From NCBI GenBank assembly GCA_900318855.1, contig ONMG01000012.1, forward strand, positions 1 through 15,609: a DNA stretch of 15,609 nt, in the 5' to 3' direction. This document shows positions 6,911-15,231 of the stretch, in pieces; the stretch's first letter is position 1, and every line of letters starts with the position of its first letter. Source of the stretch: an uncultured Prevotella sp. GTDB lineage: Bacteria; Bacteroidota; Bacteroidia; Bacteroidales; Bacteroidaceae. The translations under genes were made by a program, and so were the position numbers. A model generated the notes under the pieces. That model did no database searches. It saw only the letters and a program-made list of their open reading frames with translations, and was not told where the DNA came from.

Positions 6911-8524
6911 TTAGTTGGACCATCCGGGGTTGTTCGGTTTGAGGTTGGAGTCGATGTCCATCTGTGTCTGAGGTACCGACCAGAGATAGTCACGCGATTC
7001 GTTGAACTGGTAGTTGTCCAAAGAGATGTAGCTGTTGTTGTCAGCGAATCTGGCTCCATGCACCCTGCCGTTCAAAGCTTCTTTACCTATCTTCCAACGC
7101 TTGATGTCGAACCAGCGGAGCCCTTCGAGTGCCAGCTCTGAGCGGCGCTCTCTGCGCAGCGTCTGCCGCATCTCGTCTTGGCTGGACGTTGCCGGATAGT
7201 CTAAGGCTTTGGCGGCAGTGAAGCCGGCGCGCTGCCGGATGGCGCGTATGGTCTTGTTCCATATGTCGGCCGACATCTTGCCCTGTTCGTTCATGGCTTC
7301 GGCATACATCAGCAGCACGTCGGCATAGCGCATCATAATGATGTTATTGCTCATGGCGACGTTGGCCTCGTGCGTTGCATCGTAGTACTTTCTGACGTAG
7401 TAGCCCGTGCAGCTCTGATTGGCCGTAGGCCCCTGATAGGAATCAGCGGTATTCGTGTTGGGCCGTGTGCGAATCACCTCGCCTTTACTGCCGTCAGCCA
7501 CATTGGCACTCCAGTCGTAGCCATCGTAGATGACGGTAGCCGTGAGCCTTGGGTCGCGGTTGGCATAGGGATTGGCTTCGTTGTAGGTCGGCGACTGTGT
7601 GATAGGGTCACCATCGAGTGTGAGGTAATTGTCGACAAGGCTCTGTGTAGGAGCGGTGCTGATGACGCGCCCGCCCTTTGAGAGCGGCACCATGTCAAGC
7701 ATTTCTCCCCAGGTTCTTTTAGCGGGTACATAGGAGATGTCGAGTATCACCTCATCGTTGTATTCGTTCTTGGAATCGAACAGTCCGCTGTAGCTTGGGA
7801 ACAGACTGTAGTGGCCATATTGGCCGCTCATGATCTGGTCGCAGCATTTCTCCACGTTGGCCCAATCATTGTCATAGAGGTAGACGCGCGCCTGAAGCAT
7901 CAGGTCGGCAGCCTGGGTGATCTTTCCCCTTTCGCTCTCGGTGAGCTGTTCCTTCGTGGACAGGAGGGGCAGTATCTCCGTGAGCTCCTTGTGAATGAAG
8001 TCGATGACCTCGCTGCGTGGTGTGCGGCTGATGGTCTTGGCCTCGCCGAGCGTGATGTCCTTAGTGAAGAAAGGAATGTCGCCATAGAAATTGGTGAGCC
8101 GGAAGTAGAGGTAGGCTCTGATGAATCTTGCCTGTGCCTTCATGTTCTCCTTCAGCGTCTCGCTGGCTTCCAGCTGGTCGATATGTTCTAGAAACACGTG
8201 GCACGTCTTGATGCCCCCATAGAGGTCTTTCCATTCGGAGGCAAACAGTCCGGTAGAGGCATCGGCGAGACCATTGCGGATGGTGCGCTGGTCGGTGAAG
8301 CCACGGCCCTGAAACACATTGTCGCTCAGGCGCTCGTCGTTCCACATCTTGCCTGCGCTGTACATCTGGTTGTAGGCCATGTTCAACATCAATTGGGCCT
8401 TGTCGACCGATGTCCAGAAGTTGGCGTCAGTGTAACTGTTAGTCGGTGCGTTGTCCATGCTGTTGCAGGCGGTGAGCAGGGACAGAAGCAGCAACCCGAC
8501 AAAGATATTCAAATTGCGTTTCAT
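6911..8524 (-). CDS. SusD/RagB-family glycan-binding lipoprotein
   Basis: This 537-aa lipoprotein is the surface lid of the SusCD importer. The start at 8524 is chosen because it begins a lipoprotein signal peptide with Cys20 in the lipobox LLTAC. Family signatures are an N-terminal TPR-like region with WKDLYGGIKTCHVFLEHID, the segment ARFIRAYLYFRLTNFYGDIP, and the C-terminal SusD motif ERRSELALEGLRWFDIKRW (about residues 455-475). The length is typical. The gene begins 13 bases after the SusC stop, so the pair is surely co-transcribed, as expected for proteins that form a 2:2 complex. The ligand is taken to be a mannan oligosaccharide because GH76 and GH92 lie downstream; no binding residues were identified here. 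Confidence 0.98.
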   Translation of the reverse strand: MKRNLNIFVGLLLLSLLTACNSMDNAPTNSYTDANFWTSVDKAQLMLNMAYNQMYSAGKMWNDERLSDNVFQGRGFTDQRTIRNGLADASTGLFASEWKDLYGGIKTCHVFLEHIDQLEASETLKENMKAQARFIRAYLYFRLTNFYGDIPFFTKDITLGEAKTISRTPRSEVIDFIHKELTEILPLLSTKEQLTESERGKITQAADLMLQARVYLYDNDWANVEKCCDQIMSGQYGHYSLFPSYSGLFDSKNEYNDEVILDISYVPAKRTWGEMLDMVPLSKGGRVISTAPTQSLVDNYLTLDGDPITQSPTYNEANPYANRDPRLTATVIYDGYDWSANVADGSKGEVIRTRPNTNTADSYQGPTANQSCTGYYVRKYYDATHEANVAMSNNIIMMRYADVLLMYAEAMNEQGKMSADIWNKTIRAIRQRAGFTAAKALDYPATSSQDEMRQTLRRERRSELALEGLRWFDIKRWKIGKEALNGRVHGARFADNNSYISLDNYQFNESRDYLWSVPQTQMDIDSNLKPNNPGWSN

Positions 8525-8537
8525 ATTGCTATCGTGT

Positions 8538-11500
8538 TTAGAATTCGAGGTCAACGCCAAAGCCGTAGTAGCGCAGTGTAGGATAGTTACGGGCACTGTT
8601 GGCACCGCTGTTGACCATTTGATTGTTGAACTCTGATGACTCAGGGTCAATGAAGGAGTTGTGAGAGAAGGTAAGGAGATTCTGGCCTGTGAGGTAGACT
8701 CTGAGCTTCTGAATACCCACCTTTCCCGTGAGCACCTGCGGCAGGGTGTAGCCCAAAGTGATGTTCTTCAAGCGGAGGTAGGCGCCGTTGAGCATATACA
8801 TGTCGGAAGCCTGCCGGAAGTTGTTCGAGTTGGACGCACTTCCGGGAGCGCTGAGTCTTGGATACTTGGCACCGGTGTTGGTGGGAGTCCAAAAGTCGAG
8901 CTGGTGCTTGAATATCACGTAGGAGTAATTGGAGTGGAACGGCTCCATGAGCTCGCCTCGCACCATCATGTCGCGCTTTCCTACTCCCTGTGCGAAGAGG
9001 CTGAAGTCGAAACCCTTCCATTCCAGATTGTAGGTGAATCCAAAGGTGAAGCGGGGGAAGGCATTGCCAAGGATGTAGCGGTCCTTGGAGTCGATGATGC
9101 CATCCTTGTTGCGGTCCACATACTTGTTGTCGCCGGGTTGCACCTTGGCTCCGACAGGTATGGCCGAGGCTTCTATCTCCTCATAGCTCTTGAAGTGCCC
9201 GTCGGTCTTGTAGCCGTAGTACGATCCCAAGGGGACGCCCACGCGCTTGATGAAGTAGATTTCGTCGGAGCCCGTGATTTCCTCGCCCTGAGGGAACTTC
9301 TTGAGTTCGTTGTAGGAGTCGGCAAGGTTGCCGCTGAATCGGTGGATGAAGTCGCCGGTCTGCACGCGATAGCTCAGCGACAGCTCAAAGCCTCGGTTGC
9401 TCACTTCGCCCAGGTTGGCCATGTTCTGACTCGTGCCGAAGACCGAGGGGACTACGGGACGCATCAGAATGTCGACGGTGCGCTTGTAGAAGTAGTCGAA
9501 CGACACATTCAGGGAATTGCCGAGGAAGGAGGCATCGACACCCACGTTGAAAGTCTTGGTCTTTTCCCATTTGAGGTCTTCGTTGCCCAAGGTGAATCCA
9601 GCGCCTGTAACGGTCTTGTTGTTGTAGGCGTAGGTGTTGGTGTACATATTATAGGTGGTGTAGCGGTCGTAGGTACCGATGGTCTGGTTGCCCAGGACGC
9701 CATACGAGCTGCGCACCTTCAGTTCGCCGATGTGCTCCTTGTAGTAGTTCATCCAAGGCTCGCTGCTGATGCGCCATCCGAGCGACATTGACGGGAAGAA
9801 TCCCCACCGGTTCTTGCTGGCGAACTTCGAGGAACCATCGTAGCGGAAGTCGAACTCGGCATAATATTTCTCCTGATAGTTGTAGGCCAGACGACCCAGC
9901 ACCGATGTGATGCTGGTGCGGATGTTGTCCTCGGGATAGACATGTGAGCCGTTGCCGATGGTGATTTCGGCATCGTCGTTGGCAGAGGTGCCTAAGTCCG
10001 TGTTGGCATAGTCGATTCTTATCTCATTGCCTCTGCCGGTGTAGCTCTCATTGGTAACGCCGAGCAGTCCGGTGACATTGTGGTTGCCAAAGCTCTTCTG
10101 GTAGTCGAGTAACAACTGTGAGTTAATCAAGTAAGAGTCGTAGTTCCAGTTGTCGGTATAGTTCTTCTCGTTAGCATAGCGCGATGGCGTAGCCTGGTCG
10201 GCACTATAATAATAAGGTATGGGCAGAGTGCGTGTGTAGCGGGTCTGTCCGGCCACGTCCACTCCGAACACACCTCTGAGCTTGAGGCCGTCGATAATCT
10301 TGAGTTCGGCATTGAGGTTGGCCACAAAGTCGTTGTTGCGGTATTTGTTGGTACCCCCGGCCTCAAGGCTGCCCAAGGGGTTGAATTCCGAGAGAATGTC
10401 GTTGAGCAGATATTTGCCGTCTTCCTTCATCCGGTAGTAATAGTAGGGCGGAACGCGCTCGGCGTCAATCTCGAGACTTCCTCCCGTGGTCGACAGGCTG
10501 TTGTTGCGGGTGAAGGCCAACAGCGCCTGGAGCTTGAAGCGTCCGAGCTCGGTGGTGATATTTGACCGGAGATTATAGCGGCTGATGCCGAAATCCTTGT
10601 TGCCCACGTAGTTGCTTTCCTGGTCGTAGTAGCCGACACTCACCATGTAGGAGGTCTTCTGGCTACCGCCCGACACGCTGAGGTTGTGCGACTGCTGGAG
10701 GGCCGTTCTGAAGATTTGGGGCAGGAACCATTTCTCCTCCGACTGATGGTTGTAGAGGTCTCTAATCTGCTCGGGCGTGAACGCTGGGGCCATGCCCGAA
10801 TTCGTCAGGGAGAGATTCTTCAGCGTGGCATTCTGATAGCCCTTGACGGGGGTGAACAGGATATGCGGATCCTCCCAGCCCACGGCAGTGCTCAAGCGCA
10901 CCTTGGTCTTCTCGTTCAGATGGCCTTTCTTAGTGGTCACCAAGATGACGCCATTCGAGGAGCGTGAACCGTAGATGGCTGCCGCACCGGCATCCTTGAG
11001 CACCGAGATGTTGTCGATGTCGTTGGGATTGAGCTCATTCAGTGCATTGCCGTTCATCACGAGACCATCGATGACGATGAGCGGTGCGTTGCTGTTGGTG
11101 GTACTGATACCACGGATGTTCAGGTTGTTGTTCTCACCATTCGGGTTGTAGCTCTTGCGCTGGATGATGAGGTTGGGGGCTGCTCCTTGGAGGGCCTGTG
11201 TTACATTGGCGACAGGACGGTCCTCGAGCATACTGCTCTTCACCTGGTCGACGGCACCGGTGATGCTCTTTCTTGTGGTGGTACCATATCCGATGACCAC
11301 CACTTCGTCGAGCTGTTTCTGATTCTCTTGCATGACGATGTCGAGGCGGTGTTTGCCGTTGATGCTCACTTTTTGGTCGGCATAGCCAATGTAGGACACC
11401 AGGAGAGCGCCTTTGCCGTCGGTATTGAGCACAAACTCACCGTCGGCGTTGGTCACGGTGGCATTGTTGCTCCCTACTTCCCGGATGGCGGCTCCGATGA

Positions 11501-11921
11501 TAGGTTCCCCCTGGCTGTCGGTCACCTTACCCGAAAGCTTCCGTCTCGACGTGCTATTGCCCGACTGCGACGAGAGCTGTGGGGAGGTGTTCCGTCCGGA
11601 GATGATGATGTGTTTGCCTGAGATAGTGTACTGCAGGCGGGTGCCCGACAGCAGCTTGTCGAGCAAATCGGACAGTTTCAGGGTCTTTCTCCCTACATTA
11701 ATACTTGTTCGTGGATTGAGGTCGTTGGTGCTGTAGTCCACCGACATCTTCGTTTGTTGTTCGATTGCGCGGATGATGGAGCCTACGGTAGGACTGTTGG
11801 GCAGTTGAATCTTCTGATTCTGTCCGTAGACTGAGCATCCCCATGCGAGTAGCAAGGCCACAGTGAAAAGCCTGCCCACCCTAAGGCCGTGCAGAGTAAT
11901 TCTTGTGATGGATATAAACAT
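8538..11921 (-). CDS. SusC/RagA-family TonB-dependent transporter with N-terminal STN domain
   Basis: This 1127-aa outer-membrane transporter imports oligosaccharides using TonB energy. Domains in order are a signal peptide (about 1-33, cleavage near VYG/QNQ), an STN (secretin/TonB short N-terminal) domain at about 38-108, a carboxypeptidase-regulatory-like domain at about 128-200 (KLSGKVTDSQGEPIIGA), the TonB-box-like LDEVVVIGYG near 203-213, a plug with SVLKDAGAAAIYGSRSSNG near 305-323, and a 22-strand-type barrel ending in YGFGVDLEF. The STN domain marks this as a transducer that can touch the periplasmic part of a FecR anti-sigma factor; the FecR gene lies 99 bases upstream. The SusD gene follows after 13 bases. 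The family and the signalling architecture are clear. The substrate is inferred from the downstream mannan enzymes. Confidence 0.98.
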   Translation of the reverse strand: MFISITRITLHGLRVGRLFTVALLLAWGCSVYGQNQKIQLPNSPTVGSIIRAIEQQTKMSVDYSTNDLNPRTSINVGRKTLKLSDLLDKLLSGTRLQYTISGKHIIISGRNTSPQLSSQSGNSTSRRKLSGKVTDSQGEPIIGAAIREVGSNNATVTNADGEFVLNTDGKGALLVSYIGYADQKVSINGKHRLDIVMQENQKQLDEVVVIGYGTTTRKSITGAVDQVKSSMLEDRPVANVTQALQGAAPNLIIQRKSYNPNGENNNLNIRGISTTNSNAPLIVIDGLVMNGNALNELNPNDIDNISVLKDAGAAAIYGSRSSNGVILVTTKKGHLNEKTKVRLSTAVGWEDPHILFTPVKGYQNATLKNLSLTNSGMAPAFTPEQIRDLYNHQSEEKWFLPQIFRTALQQSHNLSVSGGSQKTSYMVSVGYYDQESNYVGNKDFGISRYNLRSNITTELGRFKLQALLAFTRNNSLSTTGGSLEIDAERVPPYYYYRMKEDGKYLLNDILSEFNPLGSLEAGGTNKYRNNDFVANLNAELKIIDGLKLRGVFGVDVAGQTRYTRTLPIPYYYSADQATPSRYANEKNYTDNWNYDSYLINSQLLLDYQKSFGNHNVTGLLGVTNESYTGRGNEIRIDYANTDLGTSANDDAEITIGNGSHVYPEDNIRTSITSVLGRLAYNYQEKYYAEFDFRYDGSSKFASKNRWGFFPSMSLGWRISSEPWMNYYKEHIGELKVRSSYGVLGNQTIGTYDRYTTYNMYTNTYAYNNKTVTGAGFTLGNEDLKWEKTKTFNVGVDASFLGNSLNVSFDYFYKRTVDILMRPVVPSVFGTSQNMANLGEVSNRGFELSLSYRVQTGDFIHRFSGNLADSYNELKKFPQGEEITGSDEIYFIKRVGVPLGSYYGYKTDGHFKSYEEIEASAIPVGAKVQPGDNKYVDRNKDGIIDSKDRYILGNAFPRFTFGFTYNLEWKGFDFSLFAQGVGKRDMMVRGELMEPFHSNYSYVIFKHQLDFWTPTNTGAKYPRLSAPGSASNSNNFRQASDMYMLNGAYLRLKNITLGYTLPQVLTGKVGIQKLRVYLTGQNLLTFSHNSFIDPESSEFNNQMVNSGANSARNYPTLRYYGFGVDLEF

Positions 11922-11984
11922 ATGTGAATAATAAAGGTTTAAAGTGACTAAGTCAATTGTATTGGGCTCTGGCTGGTGAGCTGA

Positions 11985-12010
11985 GTTGGTTGGGGTTTGT
12001 GTTGGTTGGG
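11985..12010 (+). repeat. G-rich direct repeat in the SusC leader
   Basis: The 10-mer GTTGGTTGGG occurs twice (11985-11994 and 12001-12010) in the 99-base gap between the FecR and SusC genes. On the plus strand, which is the template here, the paired GG runs could form a two-layer G-quadruplex. The mRNA is C/A-rich at this point. No clear TAnnTTTG promoter was seen in this gap. Confidence 0.45.
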
Positions 12011-12020
12011 TTTCTGGGCC

Positions 12021-13022
12021 TTATCCTCCTTTCTTTAAAAGCAGTGTGACGTTATGCTTCTGGTGACTGAAGGTCAGGTTGCCGTAGATTTGTGTCAGCA
12101 CATGCAGGATGTCATCGAGGCTCTCGTCCGACTGGAAGTGCATGGTGAAGCGCCGTCCTACGTCAATGCCCGGCCCCACCTGGAATTTCACGCCGAAGCG
12201 TCGACCCAACTGGCTCAGCACCTCATTAAGTGGCTGGTTTTCAAAGTGCATGCCGCCGGTAGTCCAGTTGGCCACCTTGCCGGCGTCAACGGCCGACTTG
12301 CGGAGGGTGCCGTCGTAGCGGTTGTAGACGGCCTGCTCGTTGGGACGAAGGCGCTGACTCGTTCTCCCATCGCTCACTTCGACGCATCCCCTCTCGAGTG
12401 ATGTCGTGATGGTGGACTCATCCTGGTAGGCCTTGACGTTGAACTGGGTGCCGAGTACCTTCACCTTCAGGTTGGCTGTCTGCACCGTGAAAGGGCTGTG
12501 GGCATTGTGGACTACGTCGAAGTGGGCCTCACCGTTCAGATAGACCTGACGTTCCTGCCAATGGTTGAAATTGGAGGCATACATCAGTGTGGTGCCTCCA
12601 TTGAGGGTGACCTTGGTGCCGTCGGGCAACAGGAGGTGCTTCACGGTGCCGTCGGCTGCGTAGCATTGCTCAAAGGCGGGACGCTGGGTGAGGCGCAGTG
12701 AGTAGAGCCGGCTGCCGACAGCGCCTACGGCGAGCGCAATAGCGGCGACAGCGCCATAGCGCAGCAGACGGCCGCGCAGAATCGACCTGTGCGGCGGCTC
12801 CATGATGTCAAGGCGGCGGTTCACTGCCTGGAGCGAATGCAACTGCCGGGATAAGTCGACCTTAGCGTCCTTGCTCTCCGTCCACAGCTCGTTCAAGACT
12901 TCCGCCTTCGGAGCCGAGGTGTCGTCGAGCAAGAGCCATTGAGCCATCTTCGCCTGCCATGCTGGAGGAAGCGCACCTTTGAAGTATTGGCGTAATAATG
13001 TCTTTAGTCGGTTGGGTTCCAT
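12021..13022 (-). CDS. FecR-family anti-sigma factor
   Basis: This 333-aa inner-membrane anti-sigma factor would hold the adjacent ECF sigma factor inactive until the STN domain of SusC signals import. The cytosolic N-terminal part (1-87) starts with a helical region (LLRQYFKGALPPAWQAKMAQWL). One membrane segment spans about 88-107 (LRYGAVAAIALAVGAVGSRL). The periplasmic FecR domain covers about 126-219 (LPDGTKVTLNGGTTLMY, YLNGEAHFDV, VKVLGTQFNVKAY). The C-terminal module at about 262-330 (FENQPLNEVLSQLGRRFGV and a repeated short beta/alpha pattern) matches the DUF4974 type common in Bacteroidetes FecR proteins. The gene starts 53 bases after the sigma gene and precedes SusC, the standard order for this circuit. 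Confidence 0.96.
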   Translation of the reverse strand: MEPNRLKTLLRQYFKGALPPAWQAKMAQWLLLDDTSAPKAEVLNELWTESKDAKVDLSRQLHSLQAVNRRLDIMEPPHRSILRGRLLRYGAVAAIALAVGAVGSRLYSLRLTQRPAFEQCYAADGTVKHLLLPDGTKVTLNGGTTLMYASNFNHWQERQVYLNGEAHFDVVHNAHSPFTVQTANLKVKVLGTQFNVKAYQDESTITTSLERGCVEVSDGRTSQRLRPNEQAVYNRYDGTLRKSAVDAGKVANWTTGGMHFENQPLNEVLSQLGRRFGVKFQVGPGIDVGRRFTMHFQSDESLDDILHVLTQIYGNLTFSHQKHNVTLLLKKGG

Positions 13023-13075
13023 TAATTAGGTCTGTTCTCAGTGACAAGACACGGTTATGGACACGAAACACGTAG

Positions 13076-13630
13076 TTAATAAAGGTTAATGATTAGAAAC
13101 AGTGCCCCAAGTCTCAGCTTCCTGAGTTTCTGCAGGGCTGCTGTGATGTGCGTCTCCACGGTGCGCACGCTGATGCCGAGTCCCCGGGCAATTTCTGCGT
13201 TGCTCCGTCCTTCAAAGCGGCTCATTACGAACACTTGTCGCTGTCGCTCGGGCAGGTCGGCCAGTGCGCGGTTGATACGGTCGGAGAGCTCCATCAACTC
13301 AACATCCTCCTCGGTTGTATTGCCTGTGGCTGATGTCTCGGCCACCTCTTCCGCGAACCGGTATCTGAATTCCTGCCTGAGCATGTTGAGTGCCATGTTC
13401 TTGGAGCTCACGAACAGATAGCGGTCCATAGCGTCGGCCTGGGGCAGCTGCTTCCGGTGCAGCCATAGTTGGATAAAGAGGTTCTGCGTGGCATCCTCGG
13501 CAAGAGCATCGTCCTTGACGATGGCTTTCACAAAGGTGAGCACCTGCGGATAATGGCGCAGATAGAAGAGGTTGAAGCTGGGGCGGTCGCCCTGCCTCAC
13601 TCGTTCCAAGAGTGTGACTTCATCGTTCAT
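13076..13630 (-). CDS. ECF sigma-70 factor (FecI-like), PUL regulator
   Basis: This 184-aa extracytoplasmic-function sigma factor directs RNA polymerase to target promoters when released by its anti-sigma partner. Region 2 covers about 19-86 (FNLFYLRHYPQVLTFV, DATQNLFIQLWLHRKQL) and region 4 about 118-172 (LADLPERQRQVFVMSRFEG, then the helix-turn-helix NAEIARGLGISVRTVETHI). The length is typical and there is no extra domain. The start at 13630 is preceded directly by AGAAGG, closer than an ideal ribosome-binding site. The FecR gene follows at 53 bases. No TAnnTTTG promoter is visible in the 67-base upstream gap, so it may be read through from the upstream gene or use an unrecognised promoter. 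It likely controls the SusC-to-GH92 genes. Confidence 0.97.
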   Translation of the reverse strand: MNDEVTLLERVRQGDRPSFNLFYLRHYPQVLTFVKAIVKDDALAEDATQNLFIQLWLHRKQLPQADAMDRYLFVSSKNMALNMLRQEFRYRFAEEVAETSATGNTTEEDVELMELSDRINRALADLPERQRQVFVMSRFEGRSNAEIARGLGISVRTVETHITAALQKLRKLRLGALFLIINLY

Positions 13631-13658
13631 CCTTCTATGATGGTTGCTTTCTCATTAG

Positions 13659-13691
13659 GCGGGGCCGGGCAGTGGTGGCGGCCGGCCCCGC
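13659..13691 (-). repeat. GC-rich hairpin between the unknown gene and the sigma factor gene
   Basis: This perfect 10-base inverted repeat (13659-13668 and 13682-13691) with a 13-base loop begins 6 bases after the stop of the upstream gene. The stem is almost all G and C. No T tract follows, so it may be a weak terminator or an mRNA-stability element. It shares the GGGCCGG/CCGGCCC core with the hairpin at 5668-5697. Confidence 0.55.
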
Positions 13692-13697
13692 GCAGCC

Positions 13698-15182
13698 TCA
13701 GACGTTTTTGCTTCGGTGATAGCGCATGAAGAAGAGCAGGTCGGCTTTCTGCTGGGAGGCTGAGACGGCGGGGCGGAATTCGGGCTGGTGATAGGCATCG
13801 GGCAGCATGTCGTGCTCCACCAGGTATTCTGCCATATGGGTGGTACACCGTTCCTCGTCCCACAGCATGTCGATTGCCTCGGCCTGGGCCTGCTTGGGAT
13901 TGTAGTAAGGATTGGTTGCATCCTTGATGCAAGGAGCTGTGTCGAAGGAGAAGAATTGGTTGTAGTAAGTATCCTTGTCGTCGATGAAGAGGGTCACCGG
14001 CTTGTCGGAGTTCAGCTGATTCAGGTCGACCGTCTTTGAATATTTCATCTTCTTCTGCAGGAGCTTCTTCATCTCGTTGCTGTCCTTAGTATAGATGAGC
14101 GTCTTGCCGCCGAACATTTGCTTGAGCTCCTCCGAGGAGTAGCTGCGGGTTCCTTCCTGAGGTATGTCGCGGCATTGGCTGCGCATCTCTTCAAAGCGGC
14201 CGTTGAGATGCATGGAGACGAGCAGACCGTTAAGATGCCACGCCTCCTGATAGAATACGAAGGAGCCCAACAGACCGTCGTGTTGGGCGAGCTGCTTCTC
14301 GTCGATGTTGAGTTCCTCCACCGGTACCGTGAGGGTGTGACCGTGGAGCGACTCGATGCTGATGTCCTTCTCCGTGCGTGCCGTTATGCGCCAGGTATCC
14401 TGCTTCTCCACTTTTATGGCTCCAAGATGGGTTGCCTGTTGCTCTTTGCCCCGCACCTCGGCTATGGCCTTCAGCCATAGGTATGCCGGCAGGGCCAGGG
14501 GACTAAGCTTGTGATTAAAGAGGAAACTCATGCGGGCGTGATATTCCTTTAGCTCAGTGCTCAGCTCCTTCTTGTCGCCGAAGCTGTTGATGATCTTCAG
14601 TATGTTTTCTTGTGTGCTGCGGTGATCCATCAGGTAGGAGGTGGTAAGCACGGTGAGCGTTTGGCGCAGACGGTTGAAATCGGTGTCGGCGCTGTCGAGC
14701 AGGGCGTCGGTATCGCGTGACAACTCGTCGTTCACGGGTGCATTCTCGAATTCAGCGTCGAGCAGACTGTAAGCTTCCTGACCAATGTCGAGCAGCATTT
14801 TGTCGTCGGCATATATCATCTGGTCGGGGTGCATGTCGCTCATGGTCTTCCATGTCAGGAATCTTATGGCATTCAGGCTGGGTTCGTCGGGATAATATTC
14901 TTCTGGGTCGTGGTAGAGGGGCACAGTGTAGCCCAACTCTTGCTCGCACAGCCGGGAGAAGGCCCTCCAGAGTCCCGAGTCGGCAACGATGTCTTCGAAA
15001 TAGCGGATGAGGGCCAGGGATATATTGGGCAACTCATCCTCCTGCATGGCGCCGTTGTTGAAGCGTTGCTGTAGGTGGTCATAGAGCCGGTTGGCCAGAC
15101 GCTGGTAGTAGCTGTCGGTGGAATAAGTCTTGTGCAAGGGATGACAAGCTTGGATATTCTTGAACGTGATATGAAGTTTCAT
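13698..15182 (-). CDS. Uncharacterized cytosolic protein of Bacteroidetes type (possibly DUF3843)
   Basis: I do not recognise a function for this 494-aa protein. The start at 15182 (MKLHITFKN) is chosen because a promoter-like site lies just upstream at 15200-15231, which would leave an earlier in-frame ATG at 15287 untranscribed. There is no signal peptide and no membrane segment. The N-terminal half is probably alpha-helical (YYQRLANRLYDHLQQRF, SLALIRYFEDIV). Residues about 255-320 look beta-rich (WRITARTEKDISIESLHG, LGSFVFYQEAWHL), like a small OB or barrel fold. The C-terminus carries TLFIDDKDTYYNQFFSF (about 393-410) and ends RYHRSKNV. From memory it may match the DUF3843 family of Bacteroidetes, but this is weak. 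It lies upstream of the sigma gene, separated by a GC-rich hairpin; no link to glycan use is evident. Confidence 0.85.
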   Translation of the reverse strand: MKLHITFKNIQACHPLHKTYSTDSYYQRLANRLYDHLQQRFNNGAMQEDELPNISLALIRYFEDIVADSGLWRAFSRLCEQELGYTVPLYHDPEEYYPDEPSLNAIRFLTWKTMSDMHPDQMIYADDKMLLDIGQEAYSLLDAEFENAPVNDELSRDTDALLDSADTDFNRLRQTLTVLTTSYLMDHRSTQENILKIINSFGDKKELSTELKEYHARMSFLFNHKLSPLALPAYLWLKAIAEVRGKEQQATHLGAIKVEKQDTWRITARTEKDISIESLHGHTLTVPVEELNIDEKQLAQHDGLLGSFVFYQEAWHLNGLLVSMHLNGRFEEMRSQCRDIPQEGTRSYSSEELKQMFGGKTLIYTKDSNEMKKLLQKKMKYSKTVDLNQLNSDKPVTLFIDDKDTYYNQFFSFDTAPCIKDATNPYYNPKQAQAEAIDMLWDEERCTTHMAEYLVEHDMLPDAYHQPEFRPAVSASQQKADLLFFMRYHRSKNV

Positions 15183-15199
15183 TGGATGTATTTTGTGTT

Positions 15200-15231
15200 C
15201 AAAGGTACTACAATTTTCTTTATTGACCAAC
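15200..15231 (-). promoter_or_regulatory. Promoter of Bacteroidetes type for the unknown gene
   Basis: On the minus strand TACCTTTG (15200-15207) matches the -7 box TAnnTTTG. TTGG (15227-15230, 19-base spacer) or GTTG (15228-15231, 20-base spacer) can serve as the -33 element. The spacer is AT-rich. The ATG at 15182 would follow after a leader of only about 12 nt. This site supports the later start for the gene. Confidence 0.7.

Noticed and set aside
6874..7059. An extended N-terminus for the SusE-like protein
   Set aside because: It overlaps the SusD C-terminal coding sequence, and its translation is Thr/Asn/Gln-rich and unlike a signal peptide; the start at 6873 gives a proper lipobox at Cys20.
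8525..8650. An extended N-terminus for SusD starting inside the SusC gene
   Set aside because: The start at 8524 gives a perfect lipoprotein signal peptide; the extension would bury it behind about 40 residues and overlap SusC.
8661..9791. A 376-codon plus-strand open frame opposite the SusC gene
   Set aside because: It lies wholly antisense to the SusC barrel, has no ribosome-binding context or recognisable domain, and is a composition effect of the real gene's codon use.
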